64,000 nucleotides of DNA from Nitrospirota bacterium. GTDB lineage: Bacteria > Nitrospirota > Thermodesulfovibrionia > UBA6902. The stretch lies in assembly GCA_016214845.1 (NCBI GenBank), contig JACRMS010000037.1, positions 186,001-250,000 on the forward strand, read 5' to 3'. Both the position numbers and the translations under genes were made by a program. Positions 36,893 to 46,150 of this stretch are shown piece by piece; the stretch's first letter is position 1; every line of letters starts with the position of its first letter. Under the pieces are notes generated by a model. It was not told the DNA's origin and did no database searches. It was given only the letters and a program-made list of their open reading frames with translations.

Positions 36893-37697
36893 ATGGAACA
36901 AAATAATATCGTCGTTTTCGGGAGTAAAAAAATCAGACGGATCTGGCACAATGACGAATGGTATTTTTCTGTTGTTGATGTTGTAGAAGCATTGACAGAT
37001 TCCCCCATCCCTAGTCAATATTGGGGAAAAGTGAAGCAAAGAGAGTTTATAGACCTTCAGTTGTCCCCAATTTGGGTACAACTGAAATTAGAGGCATCCG
37101 ACGGCAAGAAATACACTACCGACTGCGCAAATACTAAAGGTATGTTCCGTATCATTCAGTCTATTCCGTCGTCAAAAGCCGAGCCGTTTAAGCAATGGCT
37201 GGCGCAAGTGGGCTACGAGAGAGTCTAGGAAATTGAAAATCCCGAGCTGGCCCAAGAGCGTATGAAGCAATTGTATGGACAAAAAGGATATCCAAAGGAT
37301 TGGATTGATAAACGATTGCGGGGCATAGCTATCCGCCAAAATCTGACTGATGAATGGAAAGAGAGAGGGATCGAAACTGAATCGGATTATGCCATTCTTA
37401 CCGCTGAAATATCTAAAGCGACTTTCGGAATAACGCCTTCTGAATACAAAGAATTAAAAGATTTGACCAGGAAAAATGATAACCTTCGCGATCACATGAC
37501 CGATTTGGAATTGATTTTTACTATGCTTGGCGAAAAAGTTACAAAAGGAAAAACCTGAAACCTTTAACAAAAGTAAAAAAGTGGCCCGGCGTGGAGGGCG
37601 TGTGGCAGGCATAGCACGGAAAGAAACTGAAAAGGAGTTGGGCAGAAGTATTGTAAGCAAACAGAGCTATTTACCAATAAAAAATAAAATCAAATGA
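36893..37697 (+). pseudogene. BRO-family antirepressor-like gene, broken by an amber codon and a frameshift
   Basis: The frame begins MEQNNIVVFGSKKIRRIWHN and runs through a BRO-N domain (WYFSVVDVVEALTDS) to QVGYERV, then TAG at 37226-37228. The upstream paralogous fragment has CAG (Gln) here. The same frame continues EIENPELAQERMKQLYGQKG to GEKVTKGKT and stops at 37558, but a different frame then encodes KPETFNKSKKVARRGGRVAG and KETEKELGRSIVSKQSY up to TGA at 37695-37697, the expected end of the family. So there is one nonsense change and one frameshift near 37550. DinD/BRO-type proteins are phage or SOS related. Confidence 0.8.
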
Positions 37698-37703
37698 GAA
37701 AAA

Positions 37704-38060
37704 ATGAACCTCCCCGACATCCGGCAAAAACTCCGCAAGTTCGCCGAAGACAGAAACTGGGACCAGTTCCACAGCCCGAAGAACCTCTCGATGGCTCTTG
37801 CCGCCGAGACTGCTGAACTGCTTGAGATCTTTCAGTGGCTTACGGAAGAGCAGTCAAAGGACATTGTCAATTCTGAAAAAGAATTTGCTCAGGTGAAAGA
37901 AGAGATCGCGGACGTATTCATTTACCTTGTCCGCCTTGCCGATAAATTGAACATCGATATCGAAAAAGAAGCCCTCGCCAAAATTGTACTCAATGAAAAG
38001 AAATACCCCGTAGACCTTTCCAGAAACAATGCTGTGAAGTATAACAGGAGACGATCCTGA
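37704..38060 (+). CDS. MazG-like nucleotide pyrophosphohydrolase
   Basis: A 118-residue all-alpha NTP-PPase of the MazG/RS21-C6 type. The Mg-binding motif ETAELLEIFQW followed by EEIADVFIYLVRLAD (ExxE...ExxD) is complete. Relatives hydrolyse dCTP or other, often abnormal, dNTPs. RNFHSPKNLSMAL-like N-terminus (DQFHSPKNLSMALAAE) is typical of the short single-domain form. It starts seven bases after the BRO pseudogene and may have travelled with it, but it looks intact. Confidence 0.9.
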   Translation: MNLPDIRQKLRKFAEDRNWDQFHSPKNLSMALAAETAELLEIFQWLTEEQSKDIVNSEKEFAQVKEEIADVFIYLVRLADKLNIDIEKEALAKIVLNEKKYPVDLSRNNAVKYNRRRS

Positions 38061-38084
38061 ATTTCGCATTACATGTGAATGCCC

Positions 38085-38612
38085 CTACGAAACCAGATCG
38101 GTTTCTATATTCATAGAGATCTTAACTTCTTTGCTCGCCATCAGGCCGCCGTTGTCCAGCGGCACATTCCACATCATGCCGTAGTCTTCCCGGTTGATTG
38201 TGACATTACCGGAAAAGCCCAGGGTTGTGTCTCCGAACGGGCTTTTCACGGGGCCGAAAAAATCAACCTCTATTATTACGGGACGTGTAATTCCGTGAAT
38301 GGTCAAATCTCCTGTTATCTTGCAGGCGTTAAAACCTGTCCTTTCGGCCATGGAGCTTTTGAAGGTCATCTTGGGATATTTTTTAACTTCAAAGAATTCC
38401 ACACTCCTGAGATGGTCGTCGCGTTTCTGAATTCCTGTGTAAATGCTGTCAACGTCAATTTCCAGTGCAACAGATGTTTTACTTATATCAGCAGGGTCGA
38501 AATTGACCTCGCCCGAAAGTTTATTACACTGGCCGTGGACATAAGCGCCCATCATATGACGCACCTTAAATGCGGCCACCGAATGATCCGGATCGATCTT
38601 CCATTTAGACAT
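38085..38612 (-). CDS. YceI family lipid-binding protein
   Basis: A 175-residue beta-barrel protein with the YceI pattern: KWKIDPDHSVAAFKVRHMMG, VNFDPADISKTSVALEIDVD, SVEFFEVKKYPKMTFKS and DLTIHGITRPVIIEVDF. YceI-like proteins bind isoprenoid or other amphiphilic lipids. Unlike many relatives it has no signal peptide, so it should be cytoplasmic. It converges on the MazG-like gene, with 24 bases between the stop codons. Confidence 0.92.
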   Translation of the reverse strand: MSKWKIDPDHSVAAFKVRHMMGAYVHGQCNKLSGEVNFDPADISKTSVALEIDVDSIYTGIQKRDDHLRSVEFFEVKKYPKMTFKSSMAERTGFNACKITGDLTIHGITRPVIIEVDFFGPVKSPFGDTTLGFSGNVTINREDYGMMWNVPLDNGGLMASKEVKISMNIETDLVS

Positions 38613-38686
38613 AATTGTGTTCCTCCTTCATGGTTACTGCATAAGAGATAATCAAGTTCTCTATTATTATGCTCTGTGTTTTTTGT

Positions 38687-38715
38687 CTGATAGCTATCAG
38701 CTTATAGCTGTCAGC
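38687..38715. repeat. CTGATAGCTATCAG palindrome plus partial copy
   Basis: A perfect 14-bp palindrome (38687-38700) followed by a degenerate copy, CTTATAGCTGTCAGC. It lies between the radical SAM stop codon and the YceI gene. Confidence 0.6.
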
Positions 38716-39870
38716 TTAAAACTGCTCTATAAAACACTGCGGGTCATCCGCGAGGACATCATGTTCTCCATTTGCCGTTGGATAGGCATACGCGATGGCT
38801 CTGCATCCCCTGCACTCAGCCCATCTCTTGCATGTGCCGCATTTTCCTTTATAACTTTTTCTGTCTCGCAGGGCGTTTAAGACATCCGAGGTTGCCCATA
38901 CCTCCCGCAATGAATCTTTTCTTATATTGCCTATGGGGACATGCAGTCTCCTGCACGGGACAAGTGTGCCGTCAGGGAGAATGGTCAGTCCCGATATGCC
39001 GGCGGCGCAGCCTCCAGTGGGGACGTCTCCGAGGTCGCCGTTATCAGATTTGTCTCTTAATTGTGAGGCAACCGGGTCGCCTGTAACTATTTCAAGCTGG
39101 CCCGTGTCAGTAGAAAATATTTTTTCATAAAGCGCCTTCACTGTGTCTGTTGCCAGCATTTCTATTAACATTAATTCTCCCCTGCCTGAGGGAACGAGCC
39201 TTGAGAAACCGAGCCTGTGCACGCCGAGATTTGACGACAGCTCGATCATGTCCATAAAACTGCCGGCATTATAAGAAGACAGTGTGGCATTCAGTGTCAC
39301 TTTCAACCCCGCGTCAAGCAGATGCCTGACGCCTTCCATGGAAGCGGAATAACTGCCCTTGCCCCTTATCGATTCATGTATCTCTTCAGTTCCTTCGACG
39401 CTGACCTGCACTCCCTTTACGCCGAGGTCAAATAATTTTTTTGCCTTTTTGTCATCAATAAGAATCCCGTTTGTAAGCAGGTATAAACTAAAACCCTGAG
39501 AGCTGAGTCTTGAGAGGATTTCAAATAAATCCTTGCGCAGAAAAGGCTCTCCGCCGGTTATGTTGAAGCTCGGAGAGAAATCTACCCCATAGTTTTTTTT
39601 CCATTCACTTAAGGTATCAGACACCTCATCGATCGTGTCGCATATCTCGGAGAAGGACATCTCGTCCATTTTCCTGTCCGTCTGGTAGCAGTGCTTGCAG
39701 CGGAGATTGCATTTTTCGGTAAGATGCCATTGTATGAAAAAATCAAAGGCGTGGTTAATTGACATAAACTTTGTTCGGGAAGAGATTTTTGGGCAAATAT
39801 GGCAGACGTCTCTTTCGAAATCCTCTGAGCGTACCTGCCATATCTGCTTTTTCAGTTGCTGGACCAGCAA
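38716..39870 (-). CDS. Radical SAM/SPASM maturase-like protein
   Basis: A 384-residue radical SAM enzyme: an N-terminal extension with VCHICPKIS, the SAM cluster motif CNLRCKHC (about 54-61), GGEP, and a C-terminal SPASM domain with auxiliary-cluster cysteines in GGCAAGISGLTILPDGTLVPC, CGTCKRWAECRGCRAIAYAY and DDPQC. This architecture modifies peptides (RiPP maturases, PqqE, AhbC/NirJ relatives). A 34-codon gene (39892-39996) lies directly upstream with its own promoter and is a candidate substrate. The start I give is a TTG covered by a 19-bp palindrome; an ATG at 39765 is the alternative but leaves no N-terminal Cys motif. Confidence 0.85.
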   Translation of the reverse strand: MLVQQLKKQIWQVRSEDFERDVCHICPKISSRTKFMSINHAFDFFIQWHLTEKCNLRCKHCYQTDRKMDEMSFSEICDTIDEVSDTLSEWKKNYGVDFSPSFNITGGEPFLRKDLFEILSRLSSQGFSLYLLTNGILIDDKKAKKLFDLGVKGVQVSVEGTEEIHESIRGKGSYSASMEGVRHLLDAGLKVTLNATLSSYNAGSFMDMIELSSNLGVHRLGFSRLVPSGRGELMLIEMLATDTVKALYEKIFSTDTGQLEIVTGDPVASQLRDKSDNGDLGDVPTGGCAAGISGLTILPDGTLVPCRRLHVPIGNIRKDSLREVWATSDVLNALRDRKSYKGKCGTCKRWAECRGCRAIAYAYPTANGEHDVLADDPQCFIEQF

Positions 39871-39872
39871 CT
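39854..39872. promoter_or_regulatory. 19-bp palindrome over the radical SAM start codon
   Basis: AGTTGCTGG-A-CCAGCAACT has perfect nine-base arms around one central base. In the mRNA it would form a hairpin that includes the TTG start (39868-39870), so it could restrain translation initiation or be a protein-binding site. Function is inferred. Confidence 0.6.
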
Positions 39873-39891
39873 ATCAGCTCTTTCAGCCCTT

Positions 39892-39996
39892 TCACTTGTG
39901 GCATAACCTGCCAGGATTTTCTTTTGCTACTTTCTTAAGGTTGTCCCAGAAGTCAGCCTCTTTTAAAAGCGCTTTTTTGCTCAAAGGTTTCTTCAT
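39892..39996 (-). CDS. 34-residue peptide, candidate radical SAM substrate
   Basis: A short frame starting MKKPLSKKALLKEAD and ending FWDNLKKVAKENPGRLCHK. Support for expression is unusually good for such a short frame: TTGACA (40058-40063), 16-bp spacer, TATTAT (40036-40041), then GGAGGTGA eight bases before the ATG. It is transcribed into the radical SAM/SPASM gene that begins 24 bases after its stop. A Lys-rich leader-like N-terminal half and a short C-terminal end with Gly, Arg, Cys and His fit a RiPP precursor. I do not recognise the family. After its TGA, two more in-frame TGA codons and a TAG follow in the same frame as the enzyme. Confidence 0.6.
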   Translation of the reverse strand: MKKPLSKKALLKEADFWDNLKKVAKENPGRLCHK

Positions 39997-40035
39997 CCCG
40001 TCTTCACCTCCTTCCTGATAAGGATTCATAATGGA

Positions 40036-40063
40036 ATAATATCATATCCAAATACATTGTCAA
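40036..40063 (-). promoter_or_regulatory. Sigma70-type promoter of the peptide-radical SAM unit
   Basis: Minus strand: perfect TTGACA (40058-40063), 16-bp spacer, TATTAT (40036-40041, five of six matches). Predicted +1 near 40029 gives a 33-base leader before the peptide ATG. Confidence 0.7.
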
Positions 40064-40123
40064 GATTTTGTATCAAACTTTTCATTCATTGCTAATTTCA
40101 GGGCTTTCAAATTATACTGTTTC

Positions 40124-40152
40124 TTGAAATAAAACAGTCTATCTGCTACTAT
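40124..40152 (+). promoter_or_regulatory. Sigma70-type promoter of the RDD-mre operon
   Basis: TTGAAA (40124-40129), 17-bp spacer, TACTAT (40147-40152), each five of six matches. Predicted +1 at 40159 leaves only nine bases before the ATG at 40168. It is divergent from the peptide promoter, with 60 bases between the two -35 elements. Confidence 0.68.
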
Positions 40153-40167
40153 TTATGGAATTTAAAA

Positions 40168-40656
40168 ATGAACGTCTCCGAGTCCCTTTTTGATCAACCA
40201 GTCAGCGAGCCAAAAGAGTCAGGCAAAGCGGGACTGCTGAACAGGATAATAGCCAGGACCATTGACTTTATCATTGTTGCAGCGCTGTATGAGGCGATAC
40301 CGAAGGTTGGTTTTTTTGCCGGGCTGACATATCTCCTGATAGCCGACGGACTTTTTGACGGCAGGAGCGCAGGCAAGAAGTTAATAGGACTCAGGGTGAT
40401 CATTTATCATAATACCGATAAGGTCAGGGCCTGTAATTTTAAGGAATCGATCATCAGGAATTTTCCTTTCGGGGCCGGATTTATGCTGGTCGGGATTTTA
40501 AACGTGATCCCTTTGATAGGCTGGATATTTTCTTTCATAGTTATTGCGGTCGTCGTGCTTTTTGAAAGCCTGGTCCTCATCGGGAGTGAAAAGGGCATGA
40601 GGCTCGGCGACGAACTTGCAAAGACACATGTTGTAGAAGAGAAACGGGAGGATTAA
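40168..40656 (+). CDS. RDD family membrane protein
   Basis: A 162-residue protein with the RDD signature in helix 1 (LLNRIIARTIDFIIVAALYE), a second conserved helix with LFDGRSAGKKLIGLRVI, and two or three further hydrophobic segments. RDD proteins are small membrane proteins of unsettled role (some act as Na/H antiporters). It lies just before mreB (the stop is immediately followed by the mreB ATG) and shares the promoter at 40124, so it is predicted to be expressed with the cell-shape genes. It has no Shine-Dalgarno sequence. Confidence 0.87.
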   Translation: MNVSESLFDQPVSEPKESGKAGLLNRIIARTIDFIIVAALYEAIPKVGFFAGLTYLLIADGLFDGRSAGKKLIGLRVIIYHNTDKVRACNFKESIIRNFPFGAGFMLVGILNVIPLIGWIFSFIVIAVVVLFESLVLIGSEKGMRLGDELAKTHVVEEKRED

Positions 40657-41673
<1,017 letters not shown>

Positions 41674-41679
41674 AAAAGA

Positions 41680-41773
41680 AAGCAAAGAAGTTAAGAAGAT
41701 AAGAAGTTTTGAAGATGGGAAATGACGGGAGTTTTTGCTTATCTTCTCAACCTCTCAACTTCATATCTTCTTC
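41680..41773. repeat. AAGAAGTTAAGAAGAT inverted repeat
   Basis: GAAGTTAAGAAGATAAGAAG at the left and CTTCTCAACCTCTCAACTTC at the right form purine-rich and pyrimidine-rich arms between mreB and mreC. Confidence 0.6.
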
Positions 41774-41815
41774 TGGTCCGCTCCGTTTACTCTGTGGTTT
41801 GTTGTATTATTTAAG

Positions 41816-42589
41816 ATGCATAAGAAAAAATTTATTCTCTTCGCCCTCTTTATTCTCCTCATATTTGCCCTGCTCACTTACCAGGGCATCCAGGGTGAAA
41901 GACGCATCACGGATTTCACCCTTTATCCTCTGAAAGTCCTTGAACAGTCAGGCACATTCCTGAAAAAAGCAGTGAGATATATTCCCTTCTTAGGGGATGA
42001 CGATGAGAAAAGACTTATCTCAAGGTTAGGCAAGTGTGAACAGGAAAGGATGAAATCCAAAGAGGCGGAATCTGAAAATGAGAGGCTCAGGGGCATCCTG
42101 CAATTGAAATCCGAAAGGCCTGATTATGTTGCCGCCGCCGAGGTTTTTGCAAGAGATCCGACCAACTGGTTTCATATTTTATGGATAAACAAAGGACTGA
42201 GCAGCGGCATTGCAAAGGACATGGTCGCAATCACTCCTCTGGGACTTGTGGGAAGGGTCCACAGGGTCTTTAATGAGAAGGCCGACGTCATACAAATAAC
42301 CGACGTCAATTCATCCGTTGCGGTCAGGATGGAAACCTCAAGGGTGGAGGGAATACTGGAGGGAAGAGGGGACAATAAATGTAACCTGAAATATGTCTCA
42401 AAGGATTTTGAGGTTGTGGAGGGCGAGAACGTGATAACATCAGGGCTTGACGGCATATTCCCTGAAGGCCTTCTGGTGGGAACTGTCAGCTCTGTTGACA
42501 GGGAAGGCGGAGACGTATTTCAATTAATTGAAGTTATGCCGGCCCAAAATTTAAACACGGTCGAAGAGGTCGTGGTGCTGAAGAGATGA
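41816..42589 (+). CDS. mreC: Cell-shape protein MreC
   Basis: A 257-residue protein: short cytoplasmic start MHKKKF, one transmembrane helix (about 7-24), a coiled coil (about 65-95, KCEQERMKSKEAESENERLR) and the periplasmic double beta-barrel (AAEVFARDPTNWFHILWINKG, VITSGLDGIFPEGLLVGTVS). MreC links MreB to the wall synthases. The ATG at 41816 is preferred because the membrane helix follows at once; an upstream open stretch to 41735 is repeat DNA. Confidence 0.92.
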   Translation: MHKKKFILFALFILLIFALLTYQGIQGERRITDFTLYPLKVLEQSGTFLKKAVRYIPFLGDDDEKRLISRLGKCEQERMKSKEAESENERLRGILQLKSERPDYVAAAEVFARDPTNWFHILWINKGLSSGIAKDMVAITPLGLVGRVHRVFNEKADVIQITDVNSSVAVRMETSRVEGILEGRGDNKCNLKYVSKDFEVVEGENVITSGLDGIFPEGLLVGTVSSVDREGGDVFQLIEVMPAQNLNTVEEVVVLKR

Positions 42590-42632
42590 AGACAGAAAAA
42601 GCGTTAAGCGCTCAGCGTTGTTGCGCATACTT

Positions 42633-43103
42633 ATGAAGGCATTGTTACTCTACATAATCTTTGCATATCTTGCATTAACGGTGCAGTCCATATTCTTACA
42701 CGGCATAAAACCCGACCTCGCGCTCGTGCTTGTGTGTTTTTATTCGGTCAGGTACGGGCAGGTCAAAGGCGTGACTTACGGCGCATTGACGGGCATCCTG
42801 CTCGATACCGCTAACGGGTTTATTTTCGGCCCTCATATTATCAGCAAGTCCATTGCCGCGTTTCTTATCAGCGCGGTCAAGGAAAATTTATTTGAATGGA
42901 ACGCCACGATCAGCGTTATAACAATCGCAATATTTTCAGTGGTCAATATATTTCTGGTACATATATGCTTTGAGACCTTTTCAAAAGTGTCTTTTGCCGA
43001 CAGGCCCTGGGGCATTTCAGTGATGGAAGTTATATACACGATTCTGTCCGCGCTGGTAATGTTCCCGGTGTTTAACAGGGAGAGAAGGAAGTGGAAGAGA
43101 TGA
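42633..43103 (+). CDS. mreD: Cell-shape protein MreD
   Basis: A 156-residue membrane protein with five hydrophobic segments and the MreD pattern GIKPDLALVLVCFYSVRYGQ and GALTGILLDTANGFIFGPHI. It is the small integral component of the elongasome. The ATG at 42633 has no clear Shine-Dalgarno sequence; the gene lies 43 bases after mreC and ends just before mrdA. Confidence 0.9.
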   Translation: MKALLLYIIFAYLALTVQSIFLHGIKPDLALVLVCFYSVRYGQVKGVTYGALTGILLDTANGFIFGPHIISKSIAAFLISAVKENLFEWNATISVITIAIFSVVNIFLVHICFETFSKVSFADRPWGISVMEVIYTILSALVMFPVFNRERRKWKR

Positions 43104-43104
43104 T

Positions 43105-44922
43105 ATGGACAAAAGAATAACCACCGCCTTCTATGTCCTGCTCTGCATATTCTGCGTCTTCGTCCTGAGGCTCTGGCACCTTCAGGTAATAAAGGGCAGC
43201 GAATACAAAAGGCTTGATGAGCGCAACAGGCTGCGGGTCGTCGATGTACCCGCGCCGAGAGGGGTGATCTACGACAGGAATGATAATCCCCTTGTGAAAA
43301 ACGTCATGTCTTTTGACGTGTCCATCGTCAAAGAGGACATACCGAAGGATTATCAAATTCTCCTGGAACTGGGAAAGCTTGTCGGGCTTTCAGCAGAGGA
43401 GATAAAGAAACGGGCAAGGGCAACGGCGAACCCCTTTGAAGCCATCAGCCTCAGGCAGAATGTCCAGTTTGAAGAAGTCGCAAGGATAGAGGCAAAGAAG
43501 ATCGATTTTCCGGGCCTGCAGGTGGAAGTAACGAGCGCCAGGGAATATCTCTACGGGCAAACAGCGAGTCATGTCCTGGGCTATCTCGGCAATCCCACGC
43601 CGAAACAATTAAGCACTCCCGAATACAGCGATGTCCCCCGTCAGGAATATATCGGACAGTTTGGAATTGAGAAAAAATATGACAGCATACTGAGAGGCAC
43701 GCCCGGCAAGAAGATCGTTGAGGTTGACGCGCTTGGCAATGTAATTAAGTTTGTAAGGATACAGAAGCCTACAAGAGGCAATGACATCAAACTTACTCTT
43801 GATATCAATGTTCAGGCGGAGGCCGAAAAAGCGCTTGAAGACAAGTCCGGCGCCGTAGTTGCCCTCAAGGCCGGTACCGGCGAGGTATTAGCGCTGGTCA
43901 GCGCCCCTCCATTTAATCCGAATCTCTTTGTCGGAGGCATAAATTCAAAGGACTGGAAGGAGCTGCTTAACGACCCGAGGAAACCTTTGATGAACAGGGC
44001 GATATCGAACCATTTCCCTCCAGGCTCAACCTTCAAAATAATCACCGCGCTTGCCGCCCTTGAAAATGGGACCGTTACTGAGAGCACGCCGTTTTTTTGC
44101 GGCGGATCAACTACCTTTGGAAGGGTCTTCAGATGCTGGAAGGACGGAGGGCACGGCGGGGTCAGCCTTCACAGGGCGATTGTTGAATCCTGCGACGTAT
44201 ATTTTTATGAAATCGGGAAGAGGATAAACATAGACACGATTGCGAAGTATGCCTCGGCATTAGGCCTCGGCAGGCCCACTGGGATCGAGCTTGACGGCGA
44301 GGCGGCAGGGCTTGTTCCCTCCACTAAATGGAAACTCAAGGCAAGGAAGGAAAAATGGTACCAGGGCGAGACGCTCAGTGTCGCGATCGGACAGGGGTAT
44401 CTTTCCGTTACACCGATACAGATGGCGAGGATGATGGCCGCGGTGGTAAACGGAGGGAAGCTGTTTAAGCCGCATCTTGTAAAGAATGAAGACCTTGAGG
44501 CGGAACCTGAGAGTGTTGCGGACATAAATCCGGGGAACGTTGAATTAGTCAAAAGCGGACTTGTAGGCGTTGTCTACGAAGGCGGAGGCACGGGCAGGGC
44601 CGCGCGCTCAGACATTGTCAGTATCGGCGGTAAGACAGGCACCGCACAGGTCATCGGGGGAGCGGTCAAAGGGAAATATCTCCCTGATGAATTTCAGGAC
44701 CATGCCTGGTTTGTGTCTTTTGCCCCTCAATATGATCCGCAGATAGCCGTGTCCGTCTTTGTCGAGCACGGCGGCCACGGCGGCTCTACTGCCGCGCCCA
44801 TAGCAAAGAGGGTGATAGAGACATATTTCAATCCGCCGAAGAAAGACAGCGAGGACGGGGAGCAGAAGCAGGAGGAGCAGGTCCCGGAAAATCAGGAACC
44901 GGCAAAGCCGGATGCCGGTTAA
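43105..44922 (+). CDS. mrdA: Penicillin-binding protein 2
   Basis: A 605-residue class B PBP: short cytoplasmic tail, one transmembrane helix (about 7-22), dimerisation/pedestal domain (RLDERNRLRVVDVPAPRGVI) and a transpeptidase domain with active-site PPGSTFKI (Ser308, Lys311), the second motif ESCDVYFYEIG in SxN position, and KTGTAQ. It cross-links peptidoglycan in elongation. The C-terminal 30 residues are Glu/Gln/Pro-rich and disordered. It is followed by rodA, its partner glycosyltransferase. Confidence 0.96.
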   Translation: MDKRITTAFYVLLCIFCVFVLRLWHLQVIKGSEYKRLDERNRLRVVDVPAPRGVIYDRNDNPLVKNVMSFDVSIVKEDIPKDYQILLELGKLVGLSAEEIKKRARATANPFEAISLRQNVQFEEVARIEAKKIDFPGLQVEVTSAREYLYGQTASHVLGYLGNPTPKQLSTPEYSDVPRQEYIGQFGIEKKYDSILRGTPGKKIVEVDALGNVIKFVRIQKPTRGNDIKLTLDINVQAEAEKALEDKSGAVVALKAGTGEVLALVSAPPFNPNLFVGGINSKDWKELLNDPRKPLMNRAISNHFPPGSTFKIITALAALENGTVTESTPFFCGGSTTFGRVFRCWKDGGHGGVSLHRAIVESCDVYFYEIGKRINIDTIAKYASALGLGRPTGIELDGEAAGLVPSTKWKLKARKEKWYQGETLSVAIGQGYLSVTPIQMARMMAAVVNGGKLFKPHLVKNEDLEAEPESVADINPGNVELVKSGLVGVVYEGGGTGRAARSDIVSIGGKTGTAQVIGGAVKGKYLPDEFQDHAWFVSFAPQYDPQIAVSVFVEHGGHGGSTAAPIAKRVIETYFNPPKKDSEDGEQKQEEQVPENQEPAKPDAG

Positions 44923-44931
44923 CAATTATTG

Positions 44932-44956
44932 CAGGGACGAGGCAGTGCCTCGCCTG
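44932..44956. repeat. GACGAGGCAGTGCCTCG palindromic repeat
   Basis: GGGACGAGGCAGTGCCTCGC between mrdA and rodA is a hairpin of the same type as the one at 54104-54131 (CGAGGC...GCCTCG). Confidence 0.6.
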
Positions 44957-44978
44957 TAATCAAAGATCAAATATTATA

Positions 44979-46100
44979 ATGATAGACCGAAGGTTATTAA
45001 AAGATTTTGACTGGGGCTTTCTGGGTATGGTCATCGTACTGGCCCTGATAGGACTAATGACGATCTTCAGCGCCACAAGGCCCTTGCTTGAGGCCGAGCA
45101 GCATCCGTATTACCTGAGGCAGCTTAACTGGATAATACTCAGCCTTGTCTGCTTTTCACTCATGCTGATCTTTGATTACAGGTGGCTTGTCAGGTTTGCC
45201 CATATATTTTACGTACTGGGAGTTGTCCTTCTCGTATTTGTTCTTATCGCAGGGAGAAAAGGCATGGGCGCGCAGAGATGGATCGACCTCGGGTTCTTGT
45301 CATTTCAGCCTTCGGAGTTCTTCAAGCTTTTTTTTGTCGGGGCGCTTGCGCGTTATCTTTCCGGTTTGGAACAGGGGATGAAACTCGGATCAAAGCAACT
45401 GGTGAGGATGCTGGCCGGCTTTCTCATCTTTCCCGCAATTCTTATACTGAAACAGCCGGACCTCGGGACCATGCTGATTTTAATATTTATCTTTACCGCG
45501 ATGGTCTTGACCGTGGGGATCGAAAAAAAGATCCTCATTACCGTTGTTGTAATCGGCATGATAGCCACTCCTGTAGCAGGTAAATTTCTCTGGGGCGGAT
45601 TAAAAGATTACCAGAAAAACAGGATCATCGCGTTCATTGACCCGCAGGTGGACCCTCAGGGGATCGGTTATCATGTAACTCAATCGAAGGTCTCTATAGG
45701 GGCAGGCGGTTTCCTTGGCAAAGGATACCTGAGAGGCACTCAGGGGCCTTACAGGTTTTTGCCTGAGAACCATACGGATTTTATCTTTTCAATATTTGCT
45801 GAAGAATGGGGATTTATCGGCAGCCTGGTCCTGTTCACATGTTATCTGTTTATCATATGGCGCGGGTTTGAGACCGCAAAACAGTCAAGGGACATTGAAG
45901 GGACCTATCTCGCCCTCGGAGTGACGTATATGTTTTCTTTCTATTTCATTGTCAATGTCGGGATGACGCTCGGATTAATGCCTGTTGTCGGCATCCCTCT
46001 GCCTCTGATGAGCTACGGCGGCACAGCCCTGCTCTCCAATTTCCTCGCGCTCAGTATTATTGAAAATGTAAGGATGCGGAGATTCGCTTCGTATTATTGA
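44979..46100 (+). CDS. rodA: Peptidoglycan glycosyltransferase RodA
   Basis: A 373-residue SEDS protein with ten predicted membrane helices. Signatures are GMGAQRWIDLGFLSFQPSEFFKL, LKQPDLGTMLILIF, GLKDYQKNRIIAFIDPQVDP, PENHTDFIFSIFAEEWGF and GIPLPLMSYGGTALL. It polymerises lipid II with PBP2 during elongation. No Shine-Dalgarno sequence is evident before the ATG. Confidence 0.96.
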   Translation: MIDRRLLKDFDWGFLGMVIVLALIGLMTIFSATRPLLEAEQHPYYLRQLNWIILSLVCFSLMLIFDYRWLVRFAHIFYVLGVVLLVFVLIAGRKGMGAQRWIDLGFLSFQPSEFFKLFFVGALARYLSGLEQGMKLGSKQLVRMLAGFLIFPAILILKQPDLGTMLILIFIFTAMVLTVGIEKKILITVVVIGMIATPVAGKFLWGGLKDYQKNRIIAFIDPQVDPQGIGYHVTQSKVSIGAGGFLGKGYLRGTQGPYRFLPENHTDFIFSIFAEEWGFIGSLVLFTCYLFIIWRGFETAKQSRDIEGTYLALGVTYMFSFYFIVNVGMTLGLMPVVGIPLPLMSYGGTALLSNFLALSIIENVRMRRFASYY

Positions 46101-46131
46101 TTCCCTGCTTTCAAGAACCTTCAAAATATCG

Positions 46132-46137
46132 TATAAT
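46132..46137 (+). promoter_or_regulatory. -10 element upstream of mlaE
   Basis: TATAAT with TTTCAA 17 bp upstream as a weak -35. Predicted +1 is 46144, seven bases before the ATG at 46151, with no Shine-Dalgarno sequence between them. Confidence 0.45.
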
Positions 46138-46150
46138 CTATTCCCATAGA

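Noticed and set aside
36328-37008. Minus-strand frame over the TPR end and BRO remnants
   Set aside because: Antisense to recognisable coding remnants, without its own motifs.
38687-38700. Palindrome CTGATAGCTATCAG as a further sigma54-activator operator
   Set aside because: It has 14 bp instead of 12, a different core, no tandem partner at 19 bp and no -24/-12 promoter downstream.
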